From contig CAVWGG010000021.1 in the NCBI GenBank assembly GCA_963754535.1, positions 74,285 to 138,284 on the forward strand: a stretch of 64,000 bases of DNA. The letters are read 5' to 3'. Below the pieces are notes generated by a model. The model searched no databases. It was not told the DNA's origin and was given only the letters and a program-made list of their open reading frames with translations. The position numbers were made by a program, and so were the translations under genes. This document shows, piece after piece, positions 37,990-46,422 of this stretch. Every line of letters begins with the position of its first letter. Within the stretch, counting starts at the first letter, position 1. The DNA comes from RPQJ01 sp963754535 (GTDB lineage Bacteria > Pseudomonadota > Gammaproteobacteria > Steroidobacterales > Steroidobacteraceae).

Positions 37990-40230
37990 TCAGCGTTGCC
38001 AGTTCCGGACTCTTTCCAGTGGACGGGACTCCGCCAGCGCCTGCCGTTGCCGTACACGCGCCACGTCCATCAACATGCGGCCCGCCCAGCGGTACACGTT
38101 GTTTTCCTTTACGGTGCGTCGCATGAGTTGCATGCGCTGCCGCCGCTCATCGCGCGGCATCTCGAGCGCGACGCGAATCGCGTCCGCCGTCTCGCCGATG
38201 TCGAACGGGTTGACGAGCAGGGCTTCGACGAGCTCGCGCGATGCGCCCGCCAGCGTGCTCAGGATCAGGACGCCGTCCTCGTCGTCCCGGGCGGCGACGA
38301 ACTCCTTGGCGACGAGATTCATGCCGTCATGCAGGCTGTTGACCACGCAGAAGTCCGCGGCGCGATAGAGTTCGAACACCTGTGCCGGCTCCTGGTGTTC
38401 GCCCACCAGCACGATCGGTCGCCAGCCGTTCCTGCCGAATTTCTCATTGATGCGTTCCGCCTCGGCCAGCGTTTGCTGCTGCAGCGCCTGGTAGGCGGGC
38501 AGCCGGCTGCGCGTCGGGGCGGCCACCTGCAGCAGCGACATGCGGCCGCGCCATTGCGGATGCTCGTCGAAGAGCTTCTCCAGCGCCAGGAAGCGCTCGA
38601 CGATGCCCTTGGTAAAGTCCCAACGCTCCACGCCAATGCCGAGCCGCACCTCGCCACCAATGCCGTATCGACGCCGCACGGCCTCACGCGCGATCGGCAC
38701 CTCGGACTGCGTCGCCAGCCAGCGCGGCGGCCATTCGATCGAGATGGGATACGGGACGACACGGCAGACATGGCCATTGTGAGTCACGGTCATGTGTTCG
38801 TGATCGATCTGGCACTCCACGTGTCGATCCACGGTCGCGAGGAAGTTCTGGCAGTGATACCGGGTGTGGAAGCCGAGGATGTCGGCACTGAGCATGTGCG
38901 TCAGCACATCGCGCTTCCACGGGCAGACGCCGAACGTTTCGGCATTGGGCCACGGGATGTGCCAGAACAGCGCGATCGTCGCCTTTGGCTTGCGCTCGCG
39001 GATCAGGCGCGGCAGCAGGGCGAAATGAAAGTCCTGGATGAGAATGACCGGGGACTCCCCGGCCGCCTCGGCCGCGACTACCTTGGCGAATTTTTCGTTG
39101 ACGGCCCGGTAGGCGTTCCAGTCCTGCTCACGGAAGGCCGGACGGACGTAAGCGAGGTGGCACAGCGGCCACATGCCCTCGTTGGAGAAGCCGTAGTAGT
39201 AGCCTTCTTCTTCCTCCGTGGTCAGCCAGACGCGCCGCAGCGTGTACGCAGGATCTTCCGGAGGCACCCTGACATGGTCATGCCTGTCCACGACCCGTCG
39301 ATCGTCGGAGCCACTGCCATGCGCGACCCAGATGCCGGAGCACGCGCGCACGATCGGCTCGAGCGCAGTCACCATCCCGCTCGCCGGCACCTGCACGATG
39401 GGCTGTCCATCCGGACCGCGATTGTGGATGTATGGCTCGCGATTGGAGACCACGACGAGCGGACAGGAGCCCAGGTGCTCACGCACGACCTGCTGCAACG
39501 CCTGTGGCGTCCAGTTCTCGTGGAACTCGATTTCGAGGCGCTGGCTTTGTTCGATCTCGCGCAGCAGGCTCCTGACACTGGAGAGCACCGGCTGCGACGA
39601 GCGCGGTGAGTGCGCGTCATCGAGGAACCGGCGAGACCGGATATCGCCGAGCAGCAACTTGATCGAGCGATTCAGCATGCTGCGGATGGCCAGTCCACCG
39701 AGGAGTCCCAGCATTCCCACGGCGATTACGGCAAATGCCAGCACGAAGTTGCGCGCCGCGGCTTGCCGCCGATCGATGAAACTCAGGTCATGGACCAGCA
39801 CGGCGCGATATTGCTGTCCGGCGTCCGGGTTGACCGTGAACGACGATATCTCGACCGATCCAGAGGGAAGGCGCGCGACGGTCGAATCGTTGACGAGCGA
39901 CGTGGTCGGCGAATCGCAGGTGACGTCTTCCGGGACGAGGTTCGTGGCGTAGACCCTGGCGCCGTTCGTATCGCATATCAGGACTGCCAGCAGCCGCTCG
40001 TCACTGACGACTCTTTCAAGATAGGCGGCCAGTCGCGCGGAATCCTTGCGTTCGAGCAGGCGAGCCACCGGCTCCTCCATCGAGTTCATCACCAGGCGAG
40101 CCCGCAGCTCGATATCCGAGCGGAACCAATCCCTCAGCATGTGCTCGATATACGGCACGCCGACGAAGGCGATGAGGCTGAGGGCCGCGGCGATCGGCAG
40201 GACATAGCGGATGAAGACCGATCGAATCAA
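37990..40230 (-). CDS. otsA: Trehalose-6-phosphate synthase with N-terminal membrane sensor module
   Basis: The 746-residue protein joins a two-TM module to a GT20 trehalose-6-phosphate synthase. Helix 1 is at about 9-28, an extracytoplasmic domain of about 130 residues follows, helix 2 is at 161-183, then a linker to about 255, then the synthase from PLVVVSNREPY. The synthase keeps IQDFHFALLPRLI, LFWHIPWPNAE, GVERWDFTKG and DGMNLVAKEF, so it should be active, making trehalose-6-phosphate from UDP-glucose and glucose-6-phosphate. The extracytoplasmic part (LLAVLICDTNGARVYATNLVPEDV) looks like a PAS/Cache-type sensor. Start is TTG, overlapping the mscS stop as TTGA. Confidence 0.9.
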   Translation of the reverse strand: MIRSVFIRYVLPIAAALSLIAFVGVPYIEHMLRDWFRSDIELRARLVMNSMEEPVARLLERKDSARLAAYLERVVSDERLLAVLICDTNGARVYATNLVPEDVTCDSPTTSLVNDSTVARLPSGSVEISSFTVNPDAGQQYRAVLVHDLSFIDRRQAAARNFVLAFAVIAVGMLGLLGGLAIRSMLNRSIKLLLGDIRSRRFLDDAHSPRSSQPVLSSVRSLLREIEQSQRLEIEFHENWTPQALQQVVREHLGSCPLVVVSNREPYIHNRGPDGQPIVQVPASGMVTALEPIVRACSGIWVAHGSGSDDRRVVDRHDHVRVPPEDPAYTLRRVWLTTEEEEGYYYGFSNEGMWPLCHLAYVRPAFREQDWNAYRAVNEKFAKVVAAEAAGESPVILIQDFHFALLPRLIRERKPKATIALFWHIPWPNAETFGVCPWKRDVLTHMLSADILGFHTRYHCQNFLATVDRHVECQIDHEHMTVTHNGHVCRVVPYPISIEWPPRWLATQSEVPIAREAVRRRYGIGGEVRLGIGVERWDFTKGIVERFLALEKLFDEHPQWRGRMSLLQVAAPTRSRLPAYQALQQQTLAEAERINEKFGRNGWRPIVLVGEHQEPAQVFELYRAADFCVVNSLHDGMNLVAKEFVAARDDEDGVLILSTLAGASRELVEALLVNPFDIGETADAIRVALEMPRDERRQRMQLMRRTVKENNVYRWAGRMLMDVARVRQRQALAESRPLERVRNWQR

Positions 40231-41123
40231 TTTTCGGACACCGTGAGATGGAATGAAGGCGCGCGACCATCCTTGCCGCTGCCTGCGTACAGTGTCACGT
40301 GCGGGAACGGGATCTCGATGCCGGCGGCATCGAAGGCGCCCTTCAGACGTCGCAGGTACTCGCGACGAACGTTCCACTGCTCGAGGGGAAGTACCTTGAA
40401 CCGCCCGCGCAGGACGATCGCGGAGTCGTCCCAGCGCTCGACGCCCGCGATCTCGAATTCGGCGATAATCCGGCCGGCGAAGTCCGGAGCCTCGGCAAGC
40501 TCGGCGGCGACCGAGCGCATGACTACCAGCGCTGCGTCAATCTCCTCGCGATAGGCGATGCCGACGTCGACGACGGCGTAGGCGTACCCACGGCTCATGT
40601 TCGTGACCGTCGAAATCAGCCCGTTCGGGACGAAATGCACGTTACCGTCGTAGTCACGCAGCTGCACGTAGCGCAGCGTCATGTCCTCCACGAGGCCGGA
40701 CTTGTCCGCAACCTGCACGACATCGCCCTTGATGATCTGGTTCTCGATCAGGAGGAAGATGCCGGTGAAGTAGTCCTTGACCAGGCTCTGCGCGCCGAAT
40801 CCGACGGCAAGACCGACGACGCCGGCGGCGCCCAGGATCGGCGCGACCGAGATGCCGCATTCGGCGAGCACCAGCACGACGCCGACCAGGCCGATGACGA
40901 CGCTGGCGAGGTAACGAAACACGCGCCCCAGTGTCTCGGCGCGCCGCACCTCCTCGGTACCCGTCATCCTTGCGGCAATGCGCTCGCGGAACGTGCGTAT
41001 CAGCCGGCTGGCGACTGCCTGCGCCACCCATGTTCCGGCGAGGATGAGCATGATCCGCACCGCCGCAACCGCGGGTTTGTGCCACTGGTCAACGTAAGCG
41101 AGCCAGCTATCGATCGAACTCAT
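40227..41123 (-). CDS. MscS-family mechanosensitive channel
   Basis: The 298-residue protein has three membrane helices and the MscS pore helix pattern AAGVVGLAVGFGAQSLVKDYFTGIFLLIENQ, then the beta domain (VEDMTLRYVQLRDYDGNVHFVPNG) and a C-terminal alpha/beta part. These channels open under membrane tension to release solutes in hypo-osmotic shock. It lies in the trehalose operon between GH15 and otsA, so solute synthesis and release appear to be co-expressed. Confidence 0.93.
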   Translation of the reverse strand: MSSIDSWLAYVDQWHKPAVAAVRIMLILAGTWVAQAVASRLIRTFRERIAARMTGTEEVRRAETLGRVFRYLASVVIGLVGVVLVLAECGISVAPILGAAGVVGLAVGFGAQSLVKDYFTGIFLLIENQIIKGDVVQVADKSGLVEDMTLRYVQLRDYDGNVHFVPNGLISTVTNMSRGYAYAVVDVGIAYREEIDAALVVMRSVAAELAEAPDFAGRIIAEFEIAGVERWDDSAIVLRGRFKVLPLEQWNVRREYLRRLKGAFDAAGIEIPFPHVTLYAGSGKDGRAPSFHLTVSEN

Positions 41124-41142
41124 CCCGCGGTTCCGCCAGCCG

Positions 41143-42942
41143 TCAAAGCGTGGACTCCCACGGGCGACTCAGGCGCAGTGCGCTGTTGATGACGCCGACG
41201 AGACTGTAGGTCTGCGGGTAGTTACCCCACAGTTCCCCGGTAATGGGAGCGATGTCCTCGGACAACAAACCGACGCCGTTGCGATACCGCAGCAAACGGG
41301 TGAAGTGCTCGCGCGCCTCATCGACACGCCCGGCCGCCGCCAGCGCATTGACGTACCAGAAGGCACAGGTCGCGAACGCAGTCTGCGGCGTTCCAAAATC
41401 GTCCTCGTGCCGGTAGCGGAACAGCAGGTCCCCGTCGCGCAGTTCCCTGCCGATCACGTCCAGGGTCGCGATGAATCGTGGATCGGTGGCCGGGAGCAGG
41501 CCGAGCTCCGGCAGCAGGAGCACCGACGCATCGAGGTGGTCGTCATCGAAGGAGGCGACGAATGCACCACGCCGCTCGTTCCAGGCACGCTCGAGAATCC
41601 GCTCGCGCATGCCGCCCGCGATCTCGCCCCAGTGCTGCGCACGATCCGGCAGTCCAAGCCGTTGCGCGATGCGCGACATGCGGTCGCAACCCGCCCAGGA
41701 CATCACCGCCGAGAACGTATGTACCCGCTCGCGCCCGCGAAACTCCCATGGTCCCGCGTCCGGACGGTCGTAGACAAACGCAGCCCGCTCGCCCAGGCGT
41801 TCCAGTTGCTCGAACAGTGCCCGGTCACCGCCACGCGCCAGTCGATGGTCGAAGAACAGTTGCGCGATGGCCAGGATGACCGCTCCGTAGACGTCATGCT
41901 GTGTCTGCAATGCGGCCTGATTGCCGACTCGCACCGGGCCCATGCCGCGATAACCAGCCAGCGATGCGATCACCCGTTCCTCGATGTCATGGCTTCCAGC
42001 GAGGCTGTAGACCGGCTGCAATTCATGGATGGCCGATGCAGCCACGATGTGGTCTATGAAGTGCAGGTACGCCTCCATCGTGCGCGTGGCGCCGAGACGG
42101 TTCAGGGCCTGGATGACGAAATAGCTGTCCCTCAGCCAGCAGTAGCGATAGTCCCAGTTGCGTCCACTTCCGGGACCCTCCGGAATCGACGTCGTCAGCG
42201 CCGCAAGCACCGCACCGGTATCCTCGAAGGTGCACAGCTTGAGTGTGATCGCCGCGCGGATGACTTCTTCCTGCCAGTCGAAAGGGATGGCCAGCGTGCG
42301 CACCCAGTCCTGCCAGTAGTTGCTCGTTTCAAGCAGCCAGGAATGGGCCAGCACGGAGGGCGTTTCCTCGATCGTCTGGTTGGGTCCGAGTATGAAGGTC
42401 AACGGCTGGTCGACCACGATTGGACCCTGGTCCGCCACGGCGCTGAGCGAGGCGTCGGTCGTGACGCGATACTCGACGCCGTCCGCCGAGAAAGCGATGT
42501 GGTGGCTGCCGGCCCGGCCGCAGACCGCTTCGGCGCCGAAGTGGCGTGTCGGCCGCAGGCGAATCCGCACGACCGGCCTGCCCGCGATGGGCTCCACGAT
42601 CCGCACCAGCATCATCGGGCGGAACATGCGGCCCCGGGCACGGAAGCGCGGGCAGAAGTCGCGGATGACCAGCGACCCGCCGTGGGAATCGTGGAGGATC
42701 GTCTCGACCACGGCGGTGTTGCGCCGATAGCGCTGTTCCGTACTGGCGAGATCGACCATGTCGACGGCGAACACACCTTGCGCCGACGCGCCACCCTCCG
42801 GTGTCAGCAACGCCGAGAAAGCCGGGTCGCCGTCGGGTTTCGGCAGGCACATCCAGACGACGGTTCCGAGCTCGTCGATCAGCGCAGAAACTTCGCAGTT
42901 GCCGATCACGGCCAGCTCGAGATCGGGGCGAACCTGACTCAT
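41143..42942 (-). CDS. Glycoside hydrolase family 15 (trehalase/glucoamylase-like)
   Basis: The 599-residue protein has the GH15 layout: N-terminal beta domain (CEVSALIDELGTVVWMCLP) and (alpha/alpha)6 barrel with GRNWDYRYCWLRDSYFVIQAL and, near the C-terminus, LLSEDIAPITGELWGNYPQTYS with the expected acidic residues. GH15 enzymes in trehalose operons can be trehalases; glucoamylase activity is the alternative. Its ATG overlaps the otsB stop (ATGA). Confidence 0.9.
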   Translation of the reverse strand: MSQVRPDLELAVIGNCEVSALIDELGTVVWMCLPKPDGDPAFSALLTPEGGASAQGVFAVDMVDLASTEQRYRRNTAVVETILHDSHGGSLVIRDFCPRFRARGRMFRPMMLVRIVEPIAGRPVVRIRLRPTRHFGAEAVCGRAGSHHIAFSADGVEYRVTTDASLSAVADQGPIVVDQPLTFILGPNQTIEETPSVLAHSWLLETSNYWQDWVRTLAIPFDWQEEVIRAAITLKLCTFEDTGAVLAALTTSIPEGPGSGRNWDYRYCWLRDSYFVIQALNRLGATRTMEAYLHFIDHIVAASAIHELQPVYSLAGSHDIEERVIASLAGYRGMGPVRVGNQAALQTQHDVYGAVILAIAQLFFDHRLARGGDRALFEQLERLGERAAFVYDRPDAGPWEFRGRERVHTFSAVMSWAGCDRMSRIAQRLGLPDRAQHWGEIAGGMRERILERAWNERRGAFVASFDDDHLDASVLLLPELGLLPATDPRFIATLDVIGRELRDGDLLFRYRHEDDFGTPQTAFATCAFWYVNALAAAGRVDEAREHFTRLLRYRNGVGLLSEDIAPITGELWGNYPQTYSLVGVINSALRLSRPWESTL

Positions 42943-43682
42943 TGCGGTGGCGCTCCGGCATCCGCCAGTTCCTCGAGAAAGACACGCACGTCCCGCGGAC
43001 CAGAAACCCGCAGCATCGCGCGAACGCGATCACCCACCGCGACAGACAGCCCGCCGATGCGTTCCACCTCTTCGAGCGCCTTTTCGTCGGTCACATCGTC
43101 TCCTATGAAAATGGGCCGCCGTCCCTTGAACGGCGTCTCGCCCAGGAACTCGCGAATAGCGTCTGCCTTATTCGCACCCTCCAGCCGCAGTTCGACCACC
43201 ATCCGTCCCTCGAGCAGCACGATCCGTCCACCAAGAGAACGAACGATTGCGCGCGTCTCGCCATGCACCTCGACTTCCAGGTGCGGAACCTGGCGGTAAT
43301 GCAGTGCTACGGACATGCCTTTGTCTTCCAGGATCGTGCCCGGAAGTCGAGTCGCGAGTTGCTGCAGCCGGTCGCGCGCCTCCGCGACGGTGGCGACATC
43401 GAAGCCGTTCTGACTATGCCAGCGCCCCTGAAAGTCCCGGCGCTCGAGTCCGTGCACACCGGCGGCCGCCCATCGATGCGGACCGAAGAGCCGATCGATA
43501 TCCACGATCGGGCGACCGCTGATCAATGCAACCGCCCCACCGAGGACGGTGCGAAGACGGTGGAGAAGATCCTGCAGGCTCGGCTCGACCTGCACTGAGT
43601 CCGGGGTTGCCGCAATTTCAAGCAGCGTGCCGTCGACGTCCAGAAAAAGGCACCACAGCTGGTCGGAAATACGCCACTCCAT
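42939..43682 (-). CDS. otsB: Trehalose-6-phosphate phosphatase
   Basis: The 247-residue HAD-family protein has motif I FLDVDGTLLEIA (nucleophile Asp), ISGRP, and motif IV FIGDDVTDEKAL, typical of OtsB. It removes the phosphate from trehalose-6-phosphate made by the otsA product encoded downstream. The ATG at 43680-43682 is chosen; an in-frame TTG 69 bases upstream adds a non-conserved stretch. It is the first gene of the operon otsB, GH15, mscS, otsA. Confidence 0.92.
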   Translation of the reverse strand: MEWRISDQLWCLFLDVDGTLLEIAATPDSVQVEPSLQDLLHRLRTVLGGAVALISGRPIVDIDRLFGPHRWAAAGVHGLERRDFQGRWHSQNGFDVATVAEARDRLQQLATRLPGTILEDKGMSVALHYRQVPHLEVEVHGETRAIVRSLGGRIVLLEGRMVVELRLEGANKADAIREFLGETPFKGRRPIFIGDDVTDEKALEEVERIGGLSVAVGDRVRAMLRVSGPRDVRVFLEELADAGAPPQ

Positions 43683-43805
43683 TGCCCGGTTTTTTTCGGT
43701 GCGCTTGCACCAGGGTGGTGAGATCGGACGATCGCGGAACAGCCCCGACAACTGTCGGGAAGGTGCTTCACGCTGATCGTCCGTCTCGGAGGAGTAGTCT
43801 ATGGG

Positions 43806-43820
43806 GGCCGGTCACCGGCC
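43806..43820. repeat. Perfect 15-bp palindrome in the otsB/LysR divergent gap
   Basis: GGCCGGT-C-ACCGGCC, about 125 bases upstream of otsB and 44 bases before the LysR start. It could be an operator for either gene. A one-base centre makes it unlikely to be a hairpin. Confidence 0.5.
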
Positions 43821-43846
43821 TGTAGCGAGAAATCGTCATCCCATTG

Positions 43847-43861
43847 ATGAGGCAATCTCAT
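43847..43861 (+). promoter_or_regulatory. LysR-type T-N11-A operator before the LysR gene
   Basis: ATGAG-GCAAT-CTCAT contains TGAG...CTCA, a T-N11-A dyad of the kind bound by LysR-type regulators. It ends two bases before the ATG at 43864, overlapping where a ribosome binding site would be, which fits negative autoregulation. This is inference from motif and position. Confidence 0.55.
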
Positions 43862-43863
43862 AA

Positions 43864-44877
43864 ATGCCCCGGTCACTTCCGCCCCTTAATTCCCTGCGAA
43901 CATTCGAAGCGGCAGCCCGACTTGGCAGCTTCACCAAGGCTGCGCGCGAGCTGAACGTGACGCCGGCTGCGGTCAGTCACCAGATCCGCGGGTTGGAGGA
44001 GTATCTCGGCGTCACGCTGTTCAGGCGCACCACTCGCAGCCTCGTCTTGACGGACCAGGCGACATCGGCCGCGGAAACCCTGCGCGAGGCGTTCGATCGT
44101 ATCGGCCAGGGCGTCGAAACGCTGCGCTCCAATGGCCGCAGCGGCAAGAGCGGCGCACTCTCGATCAGCGTCACCCCCGCTTTTGCCACACGCTGGCTCG
44201 TCTCGAGGCTCCCGCACTTCCAGAAAAAGCATCCGCGAATTTACCTGCGCATCGCTGCCAGCCCATCGCCGGTCGACTTCGACCAGGAGGATGTCGATGT
44301 CGCCGTTCGCATCGGCCGCGGCGGCTTCGCGGGCGTGGTCGCGATCAATCTCTTTCACGAGTGGCTCGCGCCGGTCGCGAGCCCGGCGTTCCTGCGGCAG
44401 AACATCCTGCGCAAGCCCACCGACATCACCCGTGTTCCGATGCTGCACGACAACTCGATGCGGCGCGCCGGTCGCCCCAAGGCGTGGCAGGAGTGGTTCA
44501 GGGCGGCAGGCGCCCCGCTGGCGGAAGCGCACCGGGGAACGCAGTTCGACGACGGACACCTTGCGTTGCAGGCAGCGGCGTCCGGGGGCGGCGTGGCGCT
44601 CGGACGGCTCGTCTATGCCGTCGAGGATCTGGCGGCAAAGCGGCTTCGCATCGCGATGCAACCGGTCATCGAAATGGACATCGCGTACTATTTACTGATC
44701 CCGGAATCACGGGAAAGCCTACCCGCGGTGGTCGCCTTCCGCACCTGGATCGAGGCGGAAGCCGCCGATTTCCGCAGCAATTTCAAGAAACTTCTTCGTA
44801 CCAGCAAGATCATGAGCTACGGTGCCCGGACGCCAGCCAGGCTCGCCCCTGGAAAATCATCAAGGAGACCCGCATGA
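43864..44877 (+). CDS. LysR-family regulator, GcvA type
   Basis: The 337-residue protein begins with the GcvA-group start LPPLNSLRTFEAAARLGSFT and a winged helix (KAARELNVTPAAVSHQIRGLEEYLG), followed by a LysR substrate-binding domain. GcvA-type regulators often control divergent or downstream genes. Its stop overlaps the sodB ATG. A T-N11-A dyad lies just upstream. Confidence 0.9.
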   Translation: MPRSLPPLNSLRTFEAAARLGSFTKAARELNVTPAAVSHQIRGLEEYLGVTLFRRTTRSLVLTDQATSAAETLREAFDRIGQGVETLRSNGRSGKSGALSISVTPAFATRWLVSRLPHFQKKHPRIYLRIAASPSPVDFDQEDVDVAVRIGRGGFAGVVAINLFHEWLAPVASPAFLRQNILRKPTDITRVPMLHDNSMRRAGRPKAWQEWFRAAGAPLAEAHRGTQFDDGHLALQAAASGGGVALGRLVYAVEDLAAKRLRIAMQPVIEMDIAYYLLIPESRESLPAVVAFRTWIEAEAADFRSNFKKLLRTSKIMSYGARTPARLAPGKSSRRPA

Positions 44878-45461
44878 CCATCCAGTTGTCGCCACTGCCT
44901 TACGAGCGCGACGCCCTCGCGCCATACATTTCGGCCGAGACCATCGACTTTCATTACGGGAAGCATCACCAGGCCTACGTCACGAACCTGAACAACCTCA
45001 TCAAGGGCACGGACCTCGAGACCGCCAGCCTCGAGGACATCGTCCGCAAGTCATCGGGTGCGGTGTTCAACAACGCTGCCCAGGCATGGAACCACGCCTT
45101 CTACTTTCAGTCGCTCGCACCGCATGCCGATCGCCAGCCGGACGGTCGCCTCCTGGATGCGATCAAGACTTCATTTGGCGGCGTCGAGCAGATGATCGCT
45201 GCTTTCAACAAGGTTGCCCTGGCAACGTTCGGGTCTGGCTGGGCATGGCTGGTCCAGCGCGATACCGGTGAACTCGCGGTGATCAGCACGTCGAATGCCG
45301 GTACTCCGCTCGTCGGAAGCGAGCGCCCGCTGCTCACCTGCGACGTATGGGAGCACGCGTACTACATCGATTACCGCAACGCCAGGGCGAGCTACCTGGA
45401 GGCGTTCTGGAAAGTCGTCGACTGGCGCGTCGTCTCATCACGCATGGCCGCTGCGCGTTGA
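44874..45461 (+). CDS. sodB: Iron superoxide dismutase
   Basis: The 195-residue protein has the Fe/Mn-SOD metal ligands: His in ETIDFHYGKHHQAYV, His in AQAWNHAFYFQ, and DVWEHAYYIDYRN. The Fe-type pattern (AAQAWNHxFYxxSL, short length) favours iron. It removes superoxide in the cytoplasm (no signal). AAGGAG precedes the ATG, which overlaps the LysR stop. Confidence 0.95.
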   Translation: MTIQLSPLPYERDALAPYISAETIDFHYGKHHQAYVTNLNNLIKGTDLETASLEDIVRKSSGAVFNNAAQAWNHAFYFQSLAPHADRQPDGRLLDAIKTSFGGVEQMIAAFNKVALATFGSGWAWLVQRDTGELAVISTSNAGTPLVGSERPLLTCDVWEHAYYIDYRNARASYLEAFWKVVDWRVVSSRMAAAR

Positions 45462-45498
45462 TCGCCCGGTCGCCAGATTCCGCCAACGAGGTGCCGTC

Positions 45499-46422
45499 AT
45501 GACCAGTCGCCGCTCCTTCCTCGCTGCCGCCACGCTCGCTGCCACTGCCGCCACGCTGCATCCCCTGCCGGTCTTCGCAGCCGCGTCCGCCACCGGAGCC
45601 GCACCTGGCCTGGCAAAGCGCGCCATTCCTGCGACGGGCGAACGGATCCCGGTGATCGGCATGGGCACCTCGGGCAGTTTCGAAGTGGATGCCGCAGGGC
45701 GTGAACCGCTGAAGGAAGTGCTGCGGCGTTTCGTCGCCGGCGGCGCGAGCGTCATCGACACCTCGCCCAACTACAGCAATGCCGAGGACGTACTCGGCGA
45801 CTTGATGGCGGAACTCGGCCTGCGCGACCGCATCTGGCTGGCCACGAAACTGGCGGCTGACAACCGTGCCGCCGGCGAAGCGCAGTTCGCGCAGTCGCTC
45901 AAGCGACTGCGCACCGACAAGGTGGAGCTGCTGGCCGTGCACAACCTGCGCGACTGGAAGACCCAGCTGGCCTACGCGCGCGAGCTCAAGGCCCAGGGCA
46001 AGACGAAGTACGTCGGCCTCACCCACTACGTCAACGAAAAGCACGCTGAGCTCGCCGACATCATGGCCGCAGAGAAACCCGACTTCATCCAGATCAACTA
46101 TTCGGTCAGCTCGCCCGATGCCGACAAGCGCCTGCTGCCGCTCGCCAGGGACACCGGCGTGGCGGTGATGATCAACCGCGCCTTCGACGACGGGCGCCTG
46201 TTCGCGCGCGTGGCCGACAAGGCCCTGCCGGGCTGGGCAGCGGAAGCAGGTGTTACATCCTGGGCCCAGATGTTCCTCAAATTCGTGATCAGCCATCCGG
46301 CGGTGACCGTCGTGATCCCGGCCACCGGCAAACCCGACCGGCAGAGCGACAACCTCAAGGCCGGCCGGGGCCGTGACCTGAGCGCAGCGGAACGCGCCGA
46401 ACTGGTGGCGTTGTTCGCCTGA
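45499..46422 (+). CDS. Tat-exported aldo/keto reductase
   Basis: The 307-residue protein starts MTSRRSFLAAATLAATAAT, a twin-arginine signal, followed by an AKR barrel: Asp and Tyr in VIDTSPNYSNAE, Lys in WLATKLAA, His in LLAVHNLRDW. NADPH-dependent AKRs are usually cytoplasmic; an exported one would have to carry its cofactor folded through Tat. Its stop overlaps the next start by one base. Confidence 0.88.
   Translation: MTSRRSFLAAATLAATAATLHPLPVFAAASATGAAPGLAKRAIPATGERIPVIGMGTSGSFEVDAAGREPLKEVLRRFVAGGASVIDTSPNYSNAEDVLGDLMAELGLRDRIWLATKLAADNRAAGEAQFAQSLKRLRTDKVELLAVHNLRDWKTQLAYARELKAQGKTKYVGLTHYVNEKHAELADIMAAEKPDFIQINYSVSSPDADKRLLPLARDTGVAVMINRAFDDGRLFARVADKALPGWAAEAGVTSWAQMFLKFVISHPAVTVVIPATGKPDRQSDNLKAGRGRDLSAAERAELVALFA

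Noticed and set aside
37885..39609. Long plus-strand frame opposite otsA
   Set aside because: No domain; otsA on the minus strand has all TPS motifs.
41305..43299. Long plus-strand frame opposite GH15 and otsB
   Set aside because: Arg/Gln/His-rich with no domain; spans the ends of two overlapping genes on the other strand.
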